From positions 6,758,001-6,822,000 of the forward strand of contig NC_135119.1 in NCBI RefSeq assembly GCF_050908995.1: DNA of 64,000 nucleotides. The letters run 5' to 3'. The position numbers were made by a program, and so were the translations under genes. The DNA comes from Andrena cerasifolii (Eukaryota; Arthropoda; Insecta; Hymenoptera; Andrenidae). The notes below the pieces were generated by a model. That model was not told the DNA's origin, searched no databases, and saw nothing but the letters and a program-made list of their open reading frames with translations. This document shows positions 39,401-52,315 of this stretch, one piece after another. The stretch's first letter is position 1. Each line of letters begins with the position of its first letter.

Positions 39401-41981
39401 AACCTGCGAACGATAATAACTCGAGTATACGCGGACTTGGTACCTTTGAAATCGTTGAACACGCGGTTTAGGAATAAGGAAGATGAAAGCTTGTAGGGGG
39501 AAGAAACTGTTTTCTCTGCGGGAAAGCTAGTGGGAAGGTACACACCGGGCGAGCGATGATCGAAGAGAGCTGAGCTGTTATAGAGGATTGCGCAATCCAC
39601 TTTTCACATCCTGAAGCAGCTTTCATCGAAGCGATTGTCAGTCAGACGATGGGAGTTCGGAAGGTGTTCCTCTGGAGCTTAAGCTCCGCGCGCGTTGGTT
39701 AATGTAACTTTATCTATTCCCATTATCCCTCTCTGTTTAATCTGTTTCCGTTCCGAAATTGGCTGTACGAGCTTGAGTAAGATAGGATAGGTCGTAGAAC
39801 CTAGCTTCCGTGAAGCCATGAATAACGCATGGGGAGATAAGCAATTTTTTATTCGCCTTCAAAATGATTCTATTAAAGTCCCGGCGAGAAGTCTTGAGCA
39901 ACGGCTGGGTCCGGTATCGTGACAAATGTCAGTGGTAATTTACATCGTGCTGGGTCGAAGTTCGTCGCGAGAATGCAGCGAAGAAACTATGCTGTCCCAT
40001 TTCTTTTTATCGACTCTGTCGCCTTGGAATTTCTATTATCTCCATTGTACATAGGTACGTGTTTCTTCTGTTCCCAGGCAGCTGATCAAGTTTCTCGTGG
40101 ACAAGTGCAGCTTCGACTTCAGCTCTGCACTGAAAGACGAGTCCAAAGACGACTTTAACGTGTACAGGTAGATAGTTCATCGGATTCGTTAACTCTTCGA
40201 CGAGTAACCCCCTAAGTGGGGACTTTAAAGACAAATATCGAGAGACGATAGCTAATTAAGCCTTCAAACAAGAATAACTCTGTAGATCATCTAGATTGAG
40301 ATTGCCCCCTCCCCCCCTTAGGTGGTGAATTAGTGAACACCCACTGAAATCGATGAAGAGCAAATGAATTTTGTTCAAGGTCAATCCCAGATTACTTCGA
40401 GGGTTACGATTACACCCCGCGAGTTGAGCCGCAATTACACACGCAAGCGATACCATTCGTGCCGTCGCAGTATCCTCTGAGAGAGCAGCCGGCCTTAATT
40501 TATGGATCCCCGTCGAACGACACCAACCAGAATGGGTAATTTGAATGCTAATCCCTCTGTTATCCGCGGCGGAACCACCCAGGTGTCCCTCGGCACCGTG
40601 CGTCTCTTTCTGAATCGCAGTTACAGATACACCACGCCCGCTCAGCCGCAGAGAAATCCGTTTCTGATCGATGGAACGCCGACCGCCAAGTATCCTGTAC
40701 ACCCTGGTAGCCAACGCGGGCCCGTCGAACGTCCCTTCTACCCTCAGCCGGGATCCTTGAACTCGTTCGGGCAGGGTCAAGCATGGTGGGCAAACAGGTG
40801 ATTACTCACGGACGCGTTGGACGACCGCTCTGATAATACTGTTTAACGTTGCCACGCTCTATTACCGCCTTTTTTCTCTCCTCCGCCTCCTCGACGAGCT
40901 TCAAGGATGATGAATGGCGTTGGTCGAGCCTCGCGCTGGCAAATCCTGTCGCGGTGAAACTTGGAGCGTAAAGCTTTCAGTGATAAAAGTCGAGTTGCCG
41001 TAGCTGTCGAGCGTGTGGTTTGAATTTTTGGAGCTGGTGTCAGTGGAGGATTCGTCGATCGGTTTCTGTTAGTTCGAGGTATCCTCTACATGAGCAACCT
41101 TTGGGCCGTAGTTGGCCAAAAGTGGAAAGCTAATATTCTACGCGGGCCGCAATATTAAATACTTTAATTATACTAATCAAAGAATTGTAATGCATGGGGT
41201 GAATTTGATGTCTCTGGCATAGATTTACAATAAAATGTTCTTTTTAATTGCGGGCGGCAGGCAGGAGGGCCAAATGCGGACCGTGGGTTGCTCATCACTG
41301 CTCTAGATGTTGGTTCTTTTGAATAGATTCCTGGATCTACCGCGCAGTGCCCTGGTAGATCGTCGTATCGTTCTTTCCCTTATTAAATTATGTTACGAAC
41401 AATCGATTCTGCTATTGGTAACCTTCAAGCGAGACAGTTGATTAATGCGAAGGAACGTTTATTTCTAGATACGCGAGGAGCAGCAGAGTTGCACTCCGCA
41501 CACTCTACGAGAACCCATTGTTGAGGTACAGCAAACTGGGCAAGACGCGTAAAAGGAGGCAGTCCAATCTGGACGCCATTTCACTTTGTCCAACTGACGC
41601 GCAGTACATCACGCCCAGGGCTGCTCTGAACAATCAAGGGAACTGGATGTACGTGGTGAATCTTCAGGACCAGAACCAGAAGTACACGCAACTCGTGAAG
41701 AGCGAGAGATGCAGGTGAGTAGCCACGCAATGTTTCTCCTCGTGCTATGTAAGCATTTCAAGCGAAGCTCGAAATCAACCGTCGCATGTCTCGTCTCTTC
41801 CAGAACAAGCGTATGCAACGGTATCTGCTCCATTCCAGCTGGTTACACCAGCAAGTGTCAGCAGCAGTATGTCCAGAAGCGATTGGTCGCCCTGGAAGGA
41901 AGTGGGAACCAATTGTACACCGACGTATTCTGGATTCCCCACGGTTGCTCGTGTCAGATTATGGCTAATTATTCAAAGTGA
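33486..41981 (+). CDS. Spaetzle-family cystine-knot cytokine (Spz5/Spz6-like), 6 coding exons
   Basis: Secreted neurotrophin-like pro-protein of the Spaetzle family, ligands of Toll receptors in immunity and nervous-system development. Exons: 33486-33515, 36131-36285, 40078-40167, 40531-40797, 41469-41714, 41804-41981. The sum is 966 nt, giving 321 aa, with consistent phases. Residues 1-14 form a short signal peptide; an in-frame ATG at 33372 would add 38 residues and bury it, so the later start is preferred. The prodomain has Cys at 21, 26, 46, 54 and 72 and is Pro/Tyr-rich in exon 4. A furin-type RKRR site (208-211) precedes a 110-aa mature domain with seven Cys (221, 262, 267, 271, 281, 311, 313) and the family pattern ITPRAALNNQGNWMYVVN. 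The end reads PHGCSC where I expect a CCxC arrangement in several paralogues. The exon 4 acceptor has a weak pyrimidine tract. Spz5 and Spz6 cannot be separated by eye. Confidence 0.92.
34138..34431. mobile_element. hAT-like MITE in intron 1 of the Spaetzle-like gene, 294 bp
   Basis: An 8-bp duplication GTGGAACT (34130-34137 and 34432-34439) flanks inverted ends containing AGCACTAAAGAGGTG. Arms of about 60 bp carry CATCCGCCATATTGGATC and AAGATTATTGAGTACCCGCC; the 34431 tip reads TAGAG, fitting hAT. The left tip is one base shorter, so the exact boundary is uncertain by 1-2 bp. Confidence 0.82.
35787..36017. mobile_element. hAT-like MITE (CAGTGGCGGATTT ends), 231 bp
   Basis: Inverted ends CAGTGGCGGATTT, a terminal sequence type common in insect hAT elements, with GGGCCCC-rich subterminal parts. 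Flanking octamers CCCGCAGC and CCCACAGT match at 6 of 8, consistent with an aged duplication. It lies in intron 1 of the Spaetzle-like gene, ending 113 bp upstream of exon 2. No coding capacity. Confidence 0.78.
36286..40077 (+). other. Long intron 2 of the Spaetzle-like gene
   Basis: A 3.8-kb intron separating the signal-peptide/N-terminal exons from the rest of the prodomain. It holds the inverted-repeat element at 37857-37996 and otherwise unique DNA. No alternative exon recognised. Confidence 0.6.
37857..37996. mobile_element. Short inverted-repeat element with repeated ACTCGGCCGAGT palindromes
   Basis: Ends GCTTAGTTTACACCTGACGA and, inverted, GCTGGGTTTACACGTGACGA. Two copies of ACTCGGCCGAGT lie inside. 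No target duplication was found, so it may be an old MITE. It lies in intron 2 of the Spaetzle-like gene. Confidence 0.5.
41092..41300. mobile_element. Probable hAT-like MITE in intron 4 of the Spaetzle-like gene
   Basis: The right end, inverted, reads CAGTGATGAGCAACCCACGG, a common hAT end; the left side begins GAGCAACCTTTGGGCC and lacks the outer CAGTGAT. Flanks CTCTACAT (41084-41091) and CTCTAGAT (41301-41308) match at 7 of 8. The left terminus seems eroded, so superfamily assignment is tentative. Confidence 0.6.
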
Positions 41982-44900
41982 ACCATAATCCTCGGTTAAC
42001 GCAGCATTGTGGGGTTTCCGTGATCCGTTAGAGAACGAATCGAGAGATACTCAAGGATTGGGAACGGAGGAGATTTTCAAGTCGTAAGGGAGAAGCGAAG
42101 AATACAGGCAATGGAAGATGTGTGAGCATGCATCATGATTCTTGTATATAGGAAGTAGAAATTGGAATGCGAAGACTTCGAAAGAGACAATGGGGAGAAC
42201 ATACAACGAAAGCCGAAGTCACGGTGGACTTCGAGTAATTAATACAGTCTGACATTTATCTGTTTCAGACTTAAGTGGCTTTTACCTTCTTTTTTTTACT
42301 GTACGTAGTTTTTCTGTTCAGCTTAGTGTAGGCATCTACCATTTCAATGCGCGATATTTAAGGTAGTTCGAGTATTTATGATTTCGAGTAGCAATTTCGT
42401 AGTTACCATCGGAGGACTATGCCGAGCAAACATTTCTATGGCTGGTAATGTAGGCGAGCATGCGTAGATCGATAACGCGTCGCAAACGCTGTAACCTTTA
42501 TGTAAATAGATTCTTAGGATATTTAAGGCTGCGTTACAAAACATCGACAACAGACATTTACTTGCTAACAATACACGTAAGAAACGGTACTACCGCGTGC
42601 TCCGCCATTAGATGTCGCTAGTTACCTCGAAATTATAAGTCCCCGTGCCTTCCTCGAAGGACATCGCAAACTTTGCGTTTTCTAAACACCCATCTCTAGG
42701 AACGCTCCCAATCATTTTCTCCTAAAGTTACATTTCTCCAGTCACCGGACGAATTACAGCAACAACACCGTTTCGACGACGCGTCCTCCTCGGTAAAGCT
42801 GCGACGTGAACTGGCTCACGAGTTCACAGTCCATCGATCGTCTCCTAAACGGCTCGTGAAAACTGTTCTTCAGCTACGCACACACACAGACGTCGCCGTT
42901 CCAAGGTCGACATTCGCGCGTCGCGTTAAATCACTCCCATTTAATTACCAGCTTGACGAAACTACCCAACAACCATTCGCGAACGTTCCCTATTCCCCGG
43001 CGTAACAGTACCCCCTCGCAGCGGCTTCAATCAACTTCGACGAGCCTTGTTCCCGTCCCTGGAAAGGAGAAAAGGAACAGCGAGGGCCAGCGTGGAGGGC
43101 CGGTTTGCAGGCGGTCCGCATACAACGCTCGAAGGATATCGCGCAAAACGGGAAGCGATTTACGGGAGAGCGTAACTGGTTATCAAGGACAGAGCGAGAT
43201 ATGGGTTAACCCGTATATCGCCGAGACGCGAGCACGGCCTCGCGCAGCCCATGAAATAAAAGGATACCGACTCGCGCCGCGCGACTGATATAAAAAGGAT
43301 CAAAAGGAGAAGCACAAGGGGGAGAGTTTGGGACGGTTGGGGTGTGGCGAGGGGGGAGGGTAGGGGGGGGGGGATAACTGCCAGGAGGTCAGACACGCGC
43401 AGGATGCGCGGAATTTTCTCACCGCGAGGCCACGCACACCCTTCGTTTTACGCGGTTTTTTACGATCGCTCGAGTTTCCAACCCCCCCGACAGTTCCGTT
43501 CCGTCGGTCCTCGGCCGCGATATCGATCGAATTTCGGGAAACTCATTAACGGCGAGCCGCGGCGCTCCGTTTCGAGGAATAGTCGGGGATGACGGAAGAC
43601 GGGAGAGGAGAGAAAGAATCCCTTTTCCCGGGAAAAGGCGGCAGGAAGCGAGGGATAGTAACGATCGGCGATGTTTTTCTCCTCGCCAGGCGCGAGGAGG
43701 GGCGGAGGAGGCCGATGATTACGTACGGACGGGTTTAAATCGGCCGGGCGTTAATTCGACGAGATGCAAAATCCGCCCGGCATAGAAAATTACGTTAGAT
43801 TGAGGAGCGCCAATGGGCGACGCACGCGTTCGGAATATTTTCGGCGGCGCGCTGGCGTCCCGTTTCCGGCGCTCCGTCCGATCGGTCCACCAGCGACCAT
43901 TTCGGGGTAGGTAATGCGTCTCTTCTTGCGATCGCAAATAGAGACTCCTCAATCGCTGAGAGTGATACTCATTATATTTAAAAAAAAAAAAAAAAACAGG
44001 AAAGGAATGGAAAAATTTCCTAAAAAGGGTGTGACGCGCGGCCTAGGCTACGCCCATGGCAGCCGCGTATTCTTCCGCGAGAACCTCAGCTTCCGGCTGG
44101 TCGCGAAGGCAGCAGGAAAAATTGAGAGCTCCCCGCTGGTGTCCTCGGGGGTGCGTCGGCCGCGTACGCGTACACGCATATACGGCCGCGTAAGTGCGCG
44201 CTATAGATTTCGCTCCACTCTGCGAAACGGTGTACTTGTGCGTGCCGCTCCGTGTGTCGTATTCACTCTCGAGGCCCTCCCTCTCGCCCTCTGGCCCGCC
44301 GCGCTGCCTCCCCCGTCGCGGCCACCCTCTTTCCATCCCGCCACCTGCCACGCAGAAAGAGAGAGACAGAGACGCGGAGCAGAAAAAAAGGGTGAATTTC
44401 TAGGCACGTAAGCGCTCGTGCAACGCACCTACATCGACTATCTGCGTGCACTTGTGCTCTACGCGCTTCCCACCCTCGTCCTGGGCTGTCAGTAGCGATG
44501 GCCTCAAGACACCTCGAATCTTCCGTCGACAGTAGCTTCCAACTCAAAACGTCTGACCTCGCTGTGTTCAATGCATTTCAATGGAGATATCGTTAAGGAG
44601 GGTTGAAAATATCGCGAGGGTTGGTTACCGTAAGAATCTGGAAAAGTAGGACAGTGGCCCTGCAGGGTAGAGTTTATACGAATTTATCCAACTGCATGCA
44701 AAAATACCATGATACATTTCAATAACTCGCTGCTCTTTCAGAAACAGTCGAAGCCTCGAATTCCGCTGTTTTCGTCAACCACCCAAAAACTTCCGGGACC
44801 TCGAAACCTTCCCAATATCAGACGTCACTCTTGACGGTGGTGTTCCGCAGCGAGTTGCTCGAGAGCTTGCAGGAAAAGGAGGCCGAACGCCCATCGCTAG

Positions 44901-47544
44901 CTGCCAACGTGCACTATCGTCTCCGACGCACCCTCCGGCCCCGCCAACCTCTCTGTCCTGCTCCATGGTAATCCAAGAGTGCGTACGGAGGGGGGTACAC
45001 GCACACTAGGCGGACGGGGACGCGGGTACCGAGGCTACTTGAAGGGTTTCCATTTATATGCGCGCACGCACCCCGCGTCGAAGGGCGCGCGCGCGCCCGC
45101 GCACGCATCCCCGAGAAGGGCGAGCGAAAGAAGAGGATCGAGGCTTCGGAGGAGGACAGAGCCAGGGGTGAAGTCGCCTCCTGAAGGTATATATTACGCT
45201 CCCTGGTGGTAATAGGCCAACCGTATATCAGCGTACGCAATTATCCTGCGCGCTGCAGAGGTTTTCGCCGCTCGAGGAACGGCCACGAGCGGGAAGCTCG
45301 TCGTTCCACCGCTCGTTTCTGCTACGCGATTCATCTTGAAGGATCGCGCGCGAGCCTACGCGCCAACAATTCAGCCGAGAGTGGTCCGCTAGGGGTGGGA
45401 ATCGTTTGAATTTGTCGAACGGAGCCTGTCGCGCTCTGCTACGGAATAGATGCTTCTCTATATCGCGTGTCAATGGCAAAACTTGGCGGGGGATGTAGAA
45501 AAATTTATTTACCAGAGTAGGGACCTTACTTAGGCAATTCAGTCTTCCATGATTGCGCGCCCGTTTTTTTTACAAACATTACCTTTCTTAGCCACTGTCT
45601 TTTACTTATTTCTTTCTGTTCATTTGCTGCCGGCTGCTTCGCAATCAGAAAAAGGAGAAAGACAGCGCGCAACTCAGCTCGTACCCGAAACAAGATTTTC
45701 TCGTATTCTTTCCCCGCGAAACTTTCCACTCCTTTCTTCCCCAGCCTTGATTACTCCACCACGTCGCAACGAGAATAAAATACATAGTTATTCTCAGAAA
45801 CGACCGCGCGCCGCTGCGGTCGAATAAAACTGCACCGTATTAAACCCTGCGCGCCGGAAATTCTATCGCAGCCGCGTTTATAGCCGAACTTCCGGGAAAC
45901 TCGTAACGTCAGGCTCTTATTGAACGACCTCCGCGTCCTCTCCCTCTCGTTCCCCGAATTTCGCGACGCCAATCGCGAAGATCCTTAAACGTACGTAGGT
46001 ACCATTCGTCTTTCTATAACCGAACCCTGCGCTCCACGAATTCCAGAACGATTTTACCCCTCAACTCTTCGGCTTGCCACACATTCGCTTTCACGCGTAG
46101 CAAAATTAAAACCTCGAGCTTGCATTTGCAAACGATTCCGTCCGGCGGCATCGCGGAAGAATTCCCCGATCTGGAAAGTTCATCGACGCGGCCGTTCGAG
46201 GAACCACCCTCCGCGCGCGATCGCTTGAAAATTCCTTCCCGATGGAAGGGTCGACGCGTGGCGTTTCCGGCATCTCGAGCGGATTAAAGTTTCCTCGCTT
46301 TACTCGGGGCGGTTCCCGCGAACTTCTTCCTCTCGTCGAAATTCTCGTCTCGCAGCCGCCCCCGCGGCTCTCCTCGATCGCGCGGCGGTAATCTCCAGAA
46401 AGGCCGAAAGTCGCCTTGCCCCCGATACTCGACCCGATGGCGTTCGAGCCCAGCCGCTGCGGTGGTTCTCTTTCGCTCGGTCTTATCACCTATCCCCCCG
46501 TTTATCGGCGGGTTTCGCTGGCAGCGGGGCTGTGCACGGCCCCTGTCCAGCAAACAGCAGCAACGTCGAGCGCCGCCGGGATAAAGTCACGAGCAGTAAT
46601 TATGAACGATAGCAGGGGAGAGAGAGGATATAATTGTGATTGATGGAGAGCTGGGAAGGGGACCGGGGAGGGGCCGAGGGGGGCTGACTTCCTTTTAATC
46701 TCGAACCTAACCCTTTCGTTCATCCATTGCCGCTTCTGCCGGCCCGTCGACGCGCTGCTTTATTGCCTTCAACCAGATTTTTCCGGAAAAGCAATTCGAG
46801 CCACGAGCGGCTTTCTCGGTTCCCTGAACGTTCCGCGAATAGGAAACACGCGGGGAAGGTGATTGGAATAAGGTGTGAAAGTTGCGCGTCGATTTCATAA
46901 AGGAATTCTCGCGACGGGGTCGGAAGACCTGTAGCGGGACACTTCTCTGACTCGCGCGGTTCTTATCGCGTTTCGCGAGGACAGTGAACAGGTTGAGGCG
47001 ATCTCGGTGCACGGAGGTTCCTAACAGAGTCTCGTTAATATTTAATTTGACCCACTTCCGCTTCCCTAACACCGCGCGCAATGTTCTAAGCGCCTGGTCA
47101 GATAGGTCAAGTTTACGAGATACCCCAATACTCCATAAACCCTTTCCGCTTAGCCGAAACATCCCGCGGTCTTGTGCTTTGCTTTCGGTAGGGTCCTCTT
47201 CCTCTTGTTACTCGCCTCCACTCTTCGCCCCCTATCCGTGACCCTTCCGTCGCATACCATTTCGGTCTCACCCTGCGAATACCGTCGTCTGCGCCGAATG
47301 TTTCGGCGACCACCGCGAGGATGCGGACCCTGGTCCTTGACACTCCGTTTCCGATCGCAATGAGGCACGCGCACTTCCGAAACGGAGCTTCGTAGATCTC
47401 GTCCGCGGCTACTCGAGGGGTTATTAGCGATGATCCTTGGTGGTCGATTCTTCCGAGATTACGGTGTTCTGAAATTATAATAATAGAGGGAGCGCGAAAG
47501 GAACATTTCATTTTAATCTTTAATTTCATTTGAATCCTTTCAGG
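41982..47544. other. 3' flank of the Spaetzle-like gene and GC-rich intergenic DNA
   Basis: The first few hundred bases are presumably 3'UTR. From 43 kb the sequence is GC/CpG-rich with G-runs (about 43350-43374) and an A-run of about 18 bp (near 43979). Many overlapping ORFs up to 165 codons on both strands show no domain. Confidence 0.5.
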
Positions 47545-47546
47545 TA

Positions 47547-48562
47547 GGGTAGACCAGGTCGAATCGGATCACTTTGTGTTCGATGGTAGAAAAATAATAA
47601 TCAGACATTAAGAAACTAATTTTTTAATATATATATTCGTGACCAGTACACCTTTGGCTTTAACATGAATATATAAAAATTAAAACTAAACATAAAAATC
47701 TTTCTTTTATAAATAAAAAACGAAAAAGTGAGGAATAACCCAAAAGTCTCTGATAAAACTCAAATTTTAATAACAAATCTTTGGAATTCACTTAGAAAAA
47801 TATAATTCAATAACAACGAGAGCAATTGACACTACTTAACACATAGATCGCAAGCATATTTTTACCGCCTCTGTCAGCACAATTCTCGGGGCACCACTCG
47901 TCTCAGACAATCTTCTGAAAGTGGACGAATTAATTTTTCACCACAGTAAACACAATGCCATCTTCTTAAGACCATTAAGTTATTTATTTCTTCGTCATTT
48001 CTTTAGATATAATTTTTATCACAGCTTCCTTTTTTTTGACACCATGATCTCTGAGTGCTCTTTTCTATGTACGTACGAACCATCTGTATATAAACAATTA
48101 TCATATTTATAATACTAAAAATACTCAAATGAAAAATAAAAGTAATCCGATTCACCTCAAATAACGCGATCCAATTAGCCCCATATATAAGTATTTCAAA
48201 GGTTGTAGATTACATAAACATATTATATGATAGTCTAAAATACATCAAATACTGAACTTGGACATCGTGCAAACTAATTCCAATAAAAGCATTTGAATCT
48301 TCCAGCTTACTATTTAATTTAAATACGGAATTGCAGATTACGTAGGTTAGATTCGGACCAGAATTTAAACGTTCGCTCGCGTCCATCCCACTGAAAACGT
48401 GTGCCAGCTCTAAACAATGACTTAAAACAATTAACGGGCTTTTGCGGTAGGTGCGAGGGAGAGGGACGAGGTACTTGAAATGGTCATTTCTATCGCGATA
48501 TAAGGACTAAATTTTTATTTTGATCCGATTCGTCCTGTGATCCGATTCGACCCGGTCTACCC
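47547..48562. mobile_element. DNA-transposon-like element with GGGTAGACC ends, about 1 kb
   Basis: Inverted ends GGGTAGACCAGGTCGAATCG and GGGTAGACCGGGTCGAATCG, extending to GGATCAC, flanked by TA on both sides. A TA duplication points to Tc1/mariner-type targeting, but two bases are weak evidence. The interior is very AT-rich with no transposase ORF. Confidence 0.68.
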
Positions 48563-48564
48563 TA

Positions 48565-51500
48565 CTGTGTAAGTACATAGGTTTAGCACTTTCTTTAAAA
48601 AATTTCCAACTCCCCCGACACTATCCGAAAGTTAGGCAAGTTCTCGACAAGTTGCGAGGAGAGAGCGGGGGTTTTGATAAATTTCGGCATCGGGGAAAAT
48701 TCAGTTTCGCGTATCCCGAGGCGGATAAACCAGCACCCCGGAAGCTGAGCGCCAACGCCTCTCTTCCTCTCCTCTCCGGTTTTTTCCTCGGCCCGCGTGG
48801 AAGTGTGTACGCGCGGGCAATATATATAGGTACGTACACAAGTGCCACGTGCTCGTTGCCGCGCTCCGGCTCGAAGTTTGCAGGGCATCGATCGTGTTCG
48901 CCCGCCTCTCGTACACGCGGTTCTATGCGACTTTCCTCGTGGCCCGCAGGATCTTCTGTGTGCGTGTCCCGCACGCCTGTGCTCGCGAGCAGCCGTGCTT
49001 ACGCACGTGCACGCCCACAATCCTGCCCGGCCACCGTCGCTACGGCTCGCGTGCACACGCGCGCGTCAAAACGAAGGATTTCCTTTTATTTTTAGTACGT
49101 TGCTAAGCGGCGAGCAACAGTTTAAAGAATAAGACGCGGCAGGGGCTGTTGGCAACGGAGACAGCGTACCAAGGGTGGGTTGCACCTCTGGGCGGTTCGA
49201 TTTCGAAAAGGGATCGTTCCTAGGAATTATCACAGGCTACCGTTTGCGCGTGTGAAGCACGGAAGAGGAGAAAGTCTCCTACGGTTCCTCCGCACTCGTC
49301 AACCCCGACATTTCAGATTCCTTTCCCACGAAAAGTGCTCGTCCAGGTCGCAACCTACCCCTAGCGAGTACAAGTGTTCTACGTGCAGAATCGCTCGTAT
49401 CCGCGCCTCATCAACCCTGGCCTCCTCGATCGATGATGTACTCGAGCGGGCGCTAGAGAACTTGCAAATGTCCTTTCCTTACGATTCTTTCCCCGAATGA
49501 AATACCGGGTCCGAACTTCTGCTTCATCCCCCAAAACTCAACTGAATACAGACCCTTTCGAGTCGTCGTTCCCACGAGCTCCTATCTAATCAATCTCTCA
49601 TTCTTGCGAAGGAAACCTCGGAGTTTGGGACTCACCACTTGGAGTCTGTATTTCGCAACGCTTCCCTGTCGGACCCACCGTTCCTACCCTCAAGTGGATT
49701 GCCAAAAACTCGAAGCTGGATCCTGGCCAGGTCACGAGGATCCAGCGGGTAGCGAGACCATCGAGCGTGCGAGCGCGTCGCGAACCGCGAACCCCTACGC
49801 GGGGGCTCGCACGCGCGCGCTCACACACACACGCGACTCTCCGGCGCGTGCACAGGTCGCGCTGACTCACACAGGGAAGCGGGACGGCAGCGCGGCGGGG
49901 CTACGCGAGCACGCACTTACGCACGATCGAGGCGGATCGTTCGTACGCTGTGCGTGGCGCGCACCGTTACCATGACGACCGGTGCCAGTGCCACGCATTG
50001 ATCGCAGACTCCCGCTCGACGGTGCGTCGAGTCGAGTGCGTAGAGACGAACCTCCTGACGGAGAAGAAGGGACGCGGCCGCGCGCACGCACAGCAAAGAG
50101 GCAGCCCGCTCGGGGATGATGTGTGCGCCACTCGCCGCCCCCGCGACTTTTGCCTCTCACTTTCACCACCCCTTTCGTTTCAATCTCCTCCCGGTGTCAG
50201 GGACGATGATTATTCTTGCACTTTAGGACTCGCACTGTCATATTTCCTCTTATTAGTTTCAGATGCTTCCGAGGGATCTGAGTGGGCGGGCTGCTGCGTC
50301 GATAGCGCTTTGCCTTTGGGTCATTGGGATCTCAGAGTTTCGTATTTTTGCGGGGCACGCTTACGCTGGAGATTCTGGCGGTCCTTGGAACTCTTCACCC
50401 TTTGGCTCGCACCGGTTTTCGCGACCGACGTCGGCGGTCGTCGGGAATTTAACCCAGAGCCGTGTTCGAGATCTTGTAGGGGATTAATTGGAGCCTACTT
50501 TGTGCGCGGAGTCACTTTGGGGTGCGGAGATCGAAGCTGGGAGTAGCTTGTTTCCTCCTCGGGGATGATAATCGTTGGAGACGAGATGCGTATGAATTAA
50601 TTGGCGCTACTTTTGTTGGAAGGGTTTGGTTTTTTGGTTCGGGGAAGCCCAGTTGGGGCTCACAGTTCAACCCCTTGCTCCCTTACCCCGTTTCTACAGG
50701 AAGTCGTACAATGTTCCGAGGTTTTCGCAGGTTCTTAGGACCCTCCTCCTCGCCCGAGTGTTTCGCTTCGGTTCCGTTCGTTCAGAAACGTTTTGCGTAT
50801 CAGAAATTCGCGGACTCGCGACGTAACGGGGCGTATCGGAGACAAACATTTTTGCCGTTTAATTTATTCCGATTTCCCGGAACGGGGGAACGTTCGTCGG
50901 ACCGCAGAAGGTTAATATCTATATTTCACGGAAACGGGCAGGGGAGTGAACAGAGGTGGAAAGTCTTGTGTCGATTTCAACCCCATGTGGGATTTACTGG
51001 GCCACGGTGTACCGTTAAATTCAAGCGCACAGTTCGGCGGGAAATCGTAATGGATTGGGAACGCGGACGACCAGCTTCCTCCGTTTCAAATGCGCACCCT
51101 TCTTTCGTCGGTTCCTATAAAATTCTTTTGTATCGAAAGTGTATAAACATCCCCCTGTCGGCCTCAGTGGCCGTCAGACATCTGAGGCAAGCTTTTCCTT
51201 TAAAAATCCATACGAAATGTCGCGTTCCTCTCTCCCTCTGGATCGTCCCTATCGACCAATAATCCGCGTGGAATCACTCGTCATATTTCACGCGGGTACG
51301 TGATCGAAGGGCGCGTATCACGATCAGCGGCAGCCAGCCAGCAGCCGAGCGACATCCTCCTTCACGGCGGCAATAATTCACCGCCGTAACTTCCTCGCAT
51401 CTGCGCTCTTCCCTATCGAAACAGGACTCTGCGGCCCGTGATCCTATGATCCTGCGATCCGATGGCCGATGTACCGTGTACAGGCTCCGCAGTCTCCAGA

Positions 51501-52315
51501 TGTCACGCTTCCCGAGTAGGAAACGCAGCTTTGATCCCCGTCGGACGCGAGACACCCTGAGCTCCCGGCGGGAGAACGATCGTGGAAGAAGAAGGAAACG
51601 AAGGCTGCGATCCCTGGGAAGGAAAGGGGATTACGGCCTTTCTACCGGTCAGTTTTTGCGGGACGGGGCACGCGCCCGATCGGGGGGGAGGGTGGTGCGC
51701 TAGGCGGGAAAAATCAACGGCAGGCGAAAAGCCGAAGGGGGAGGGAAATTTGGAACAGCTGTTGACACACTCTGGGTCAGGGAACCCAGAAAAAAATCAT
51801 CGACCCTGGCTCGGTAGCCAGCTAATTTTGGGGGGATACCTGCCCGCCGCAATAGCGCGTGAAATATGGAGGAAACTGGGGCGGGAAAACTTTCCCCGCG
51901 ATTACACCGAAATGTTCTTTTGGGTGTAAATTCATTGTTTGTACGGTATTGAAATATTGTGGTGAAGCCTTCTTGATTGAATTGTAACTTTATTTAGACG
52001 GGTCGCAAGCTTACTGATAATTTGATATAATTTTTCTAAGAGCATGTATCTTTTGAAGATGGTGTTTCGTGCAAAACTACTGTTTTGTAACTTCTAGGTA
52101 GGTGAAGAGGTGCAGGAATGATATCCGAAAATCATACAGGACTTTCGGCTACTTTCCCCAGGCCTGATTGCAAGTCCGATGATGTGGATGTCTGCACGAT
52201 GCCCCAAACGGATTATTAGCGACGGCTTACTGCTATTTTACGACTGAATGTTTTCTGAAGTAATTCGTACTTCATGTGCATACCTAACTGCAGGAAAGTT
52301 TTTAAAATTTTCTTT
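48565..52315. other. CpG-rich intergenic DNA, no gene recognised
   Basis: 48.7-51.3 kb is strongly GC/CpG-rich and carries ORFs up to 246 codons in several frames. They lack domains, splice context or frame preference. It could be a regulatory region or noncoding exon. Confidence 0.4.

Noticed and set aside
40502..40530. Start of a separate gene at the ATG at 40502
   Set aside because: The downstream frame joins perfectly to Spaetzle-like exons on both sides through the acceptor ending at 40530; the ATG lies in the intron just after an in-frame TAA.
50522..51262. 246-codon plus-strand ORF, with a 198-codon ORF just upstream
   Set aside because: GC-rich DNA with overlapping ORFs, no recognisable domain, no splice structure; probably chance.
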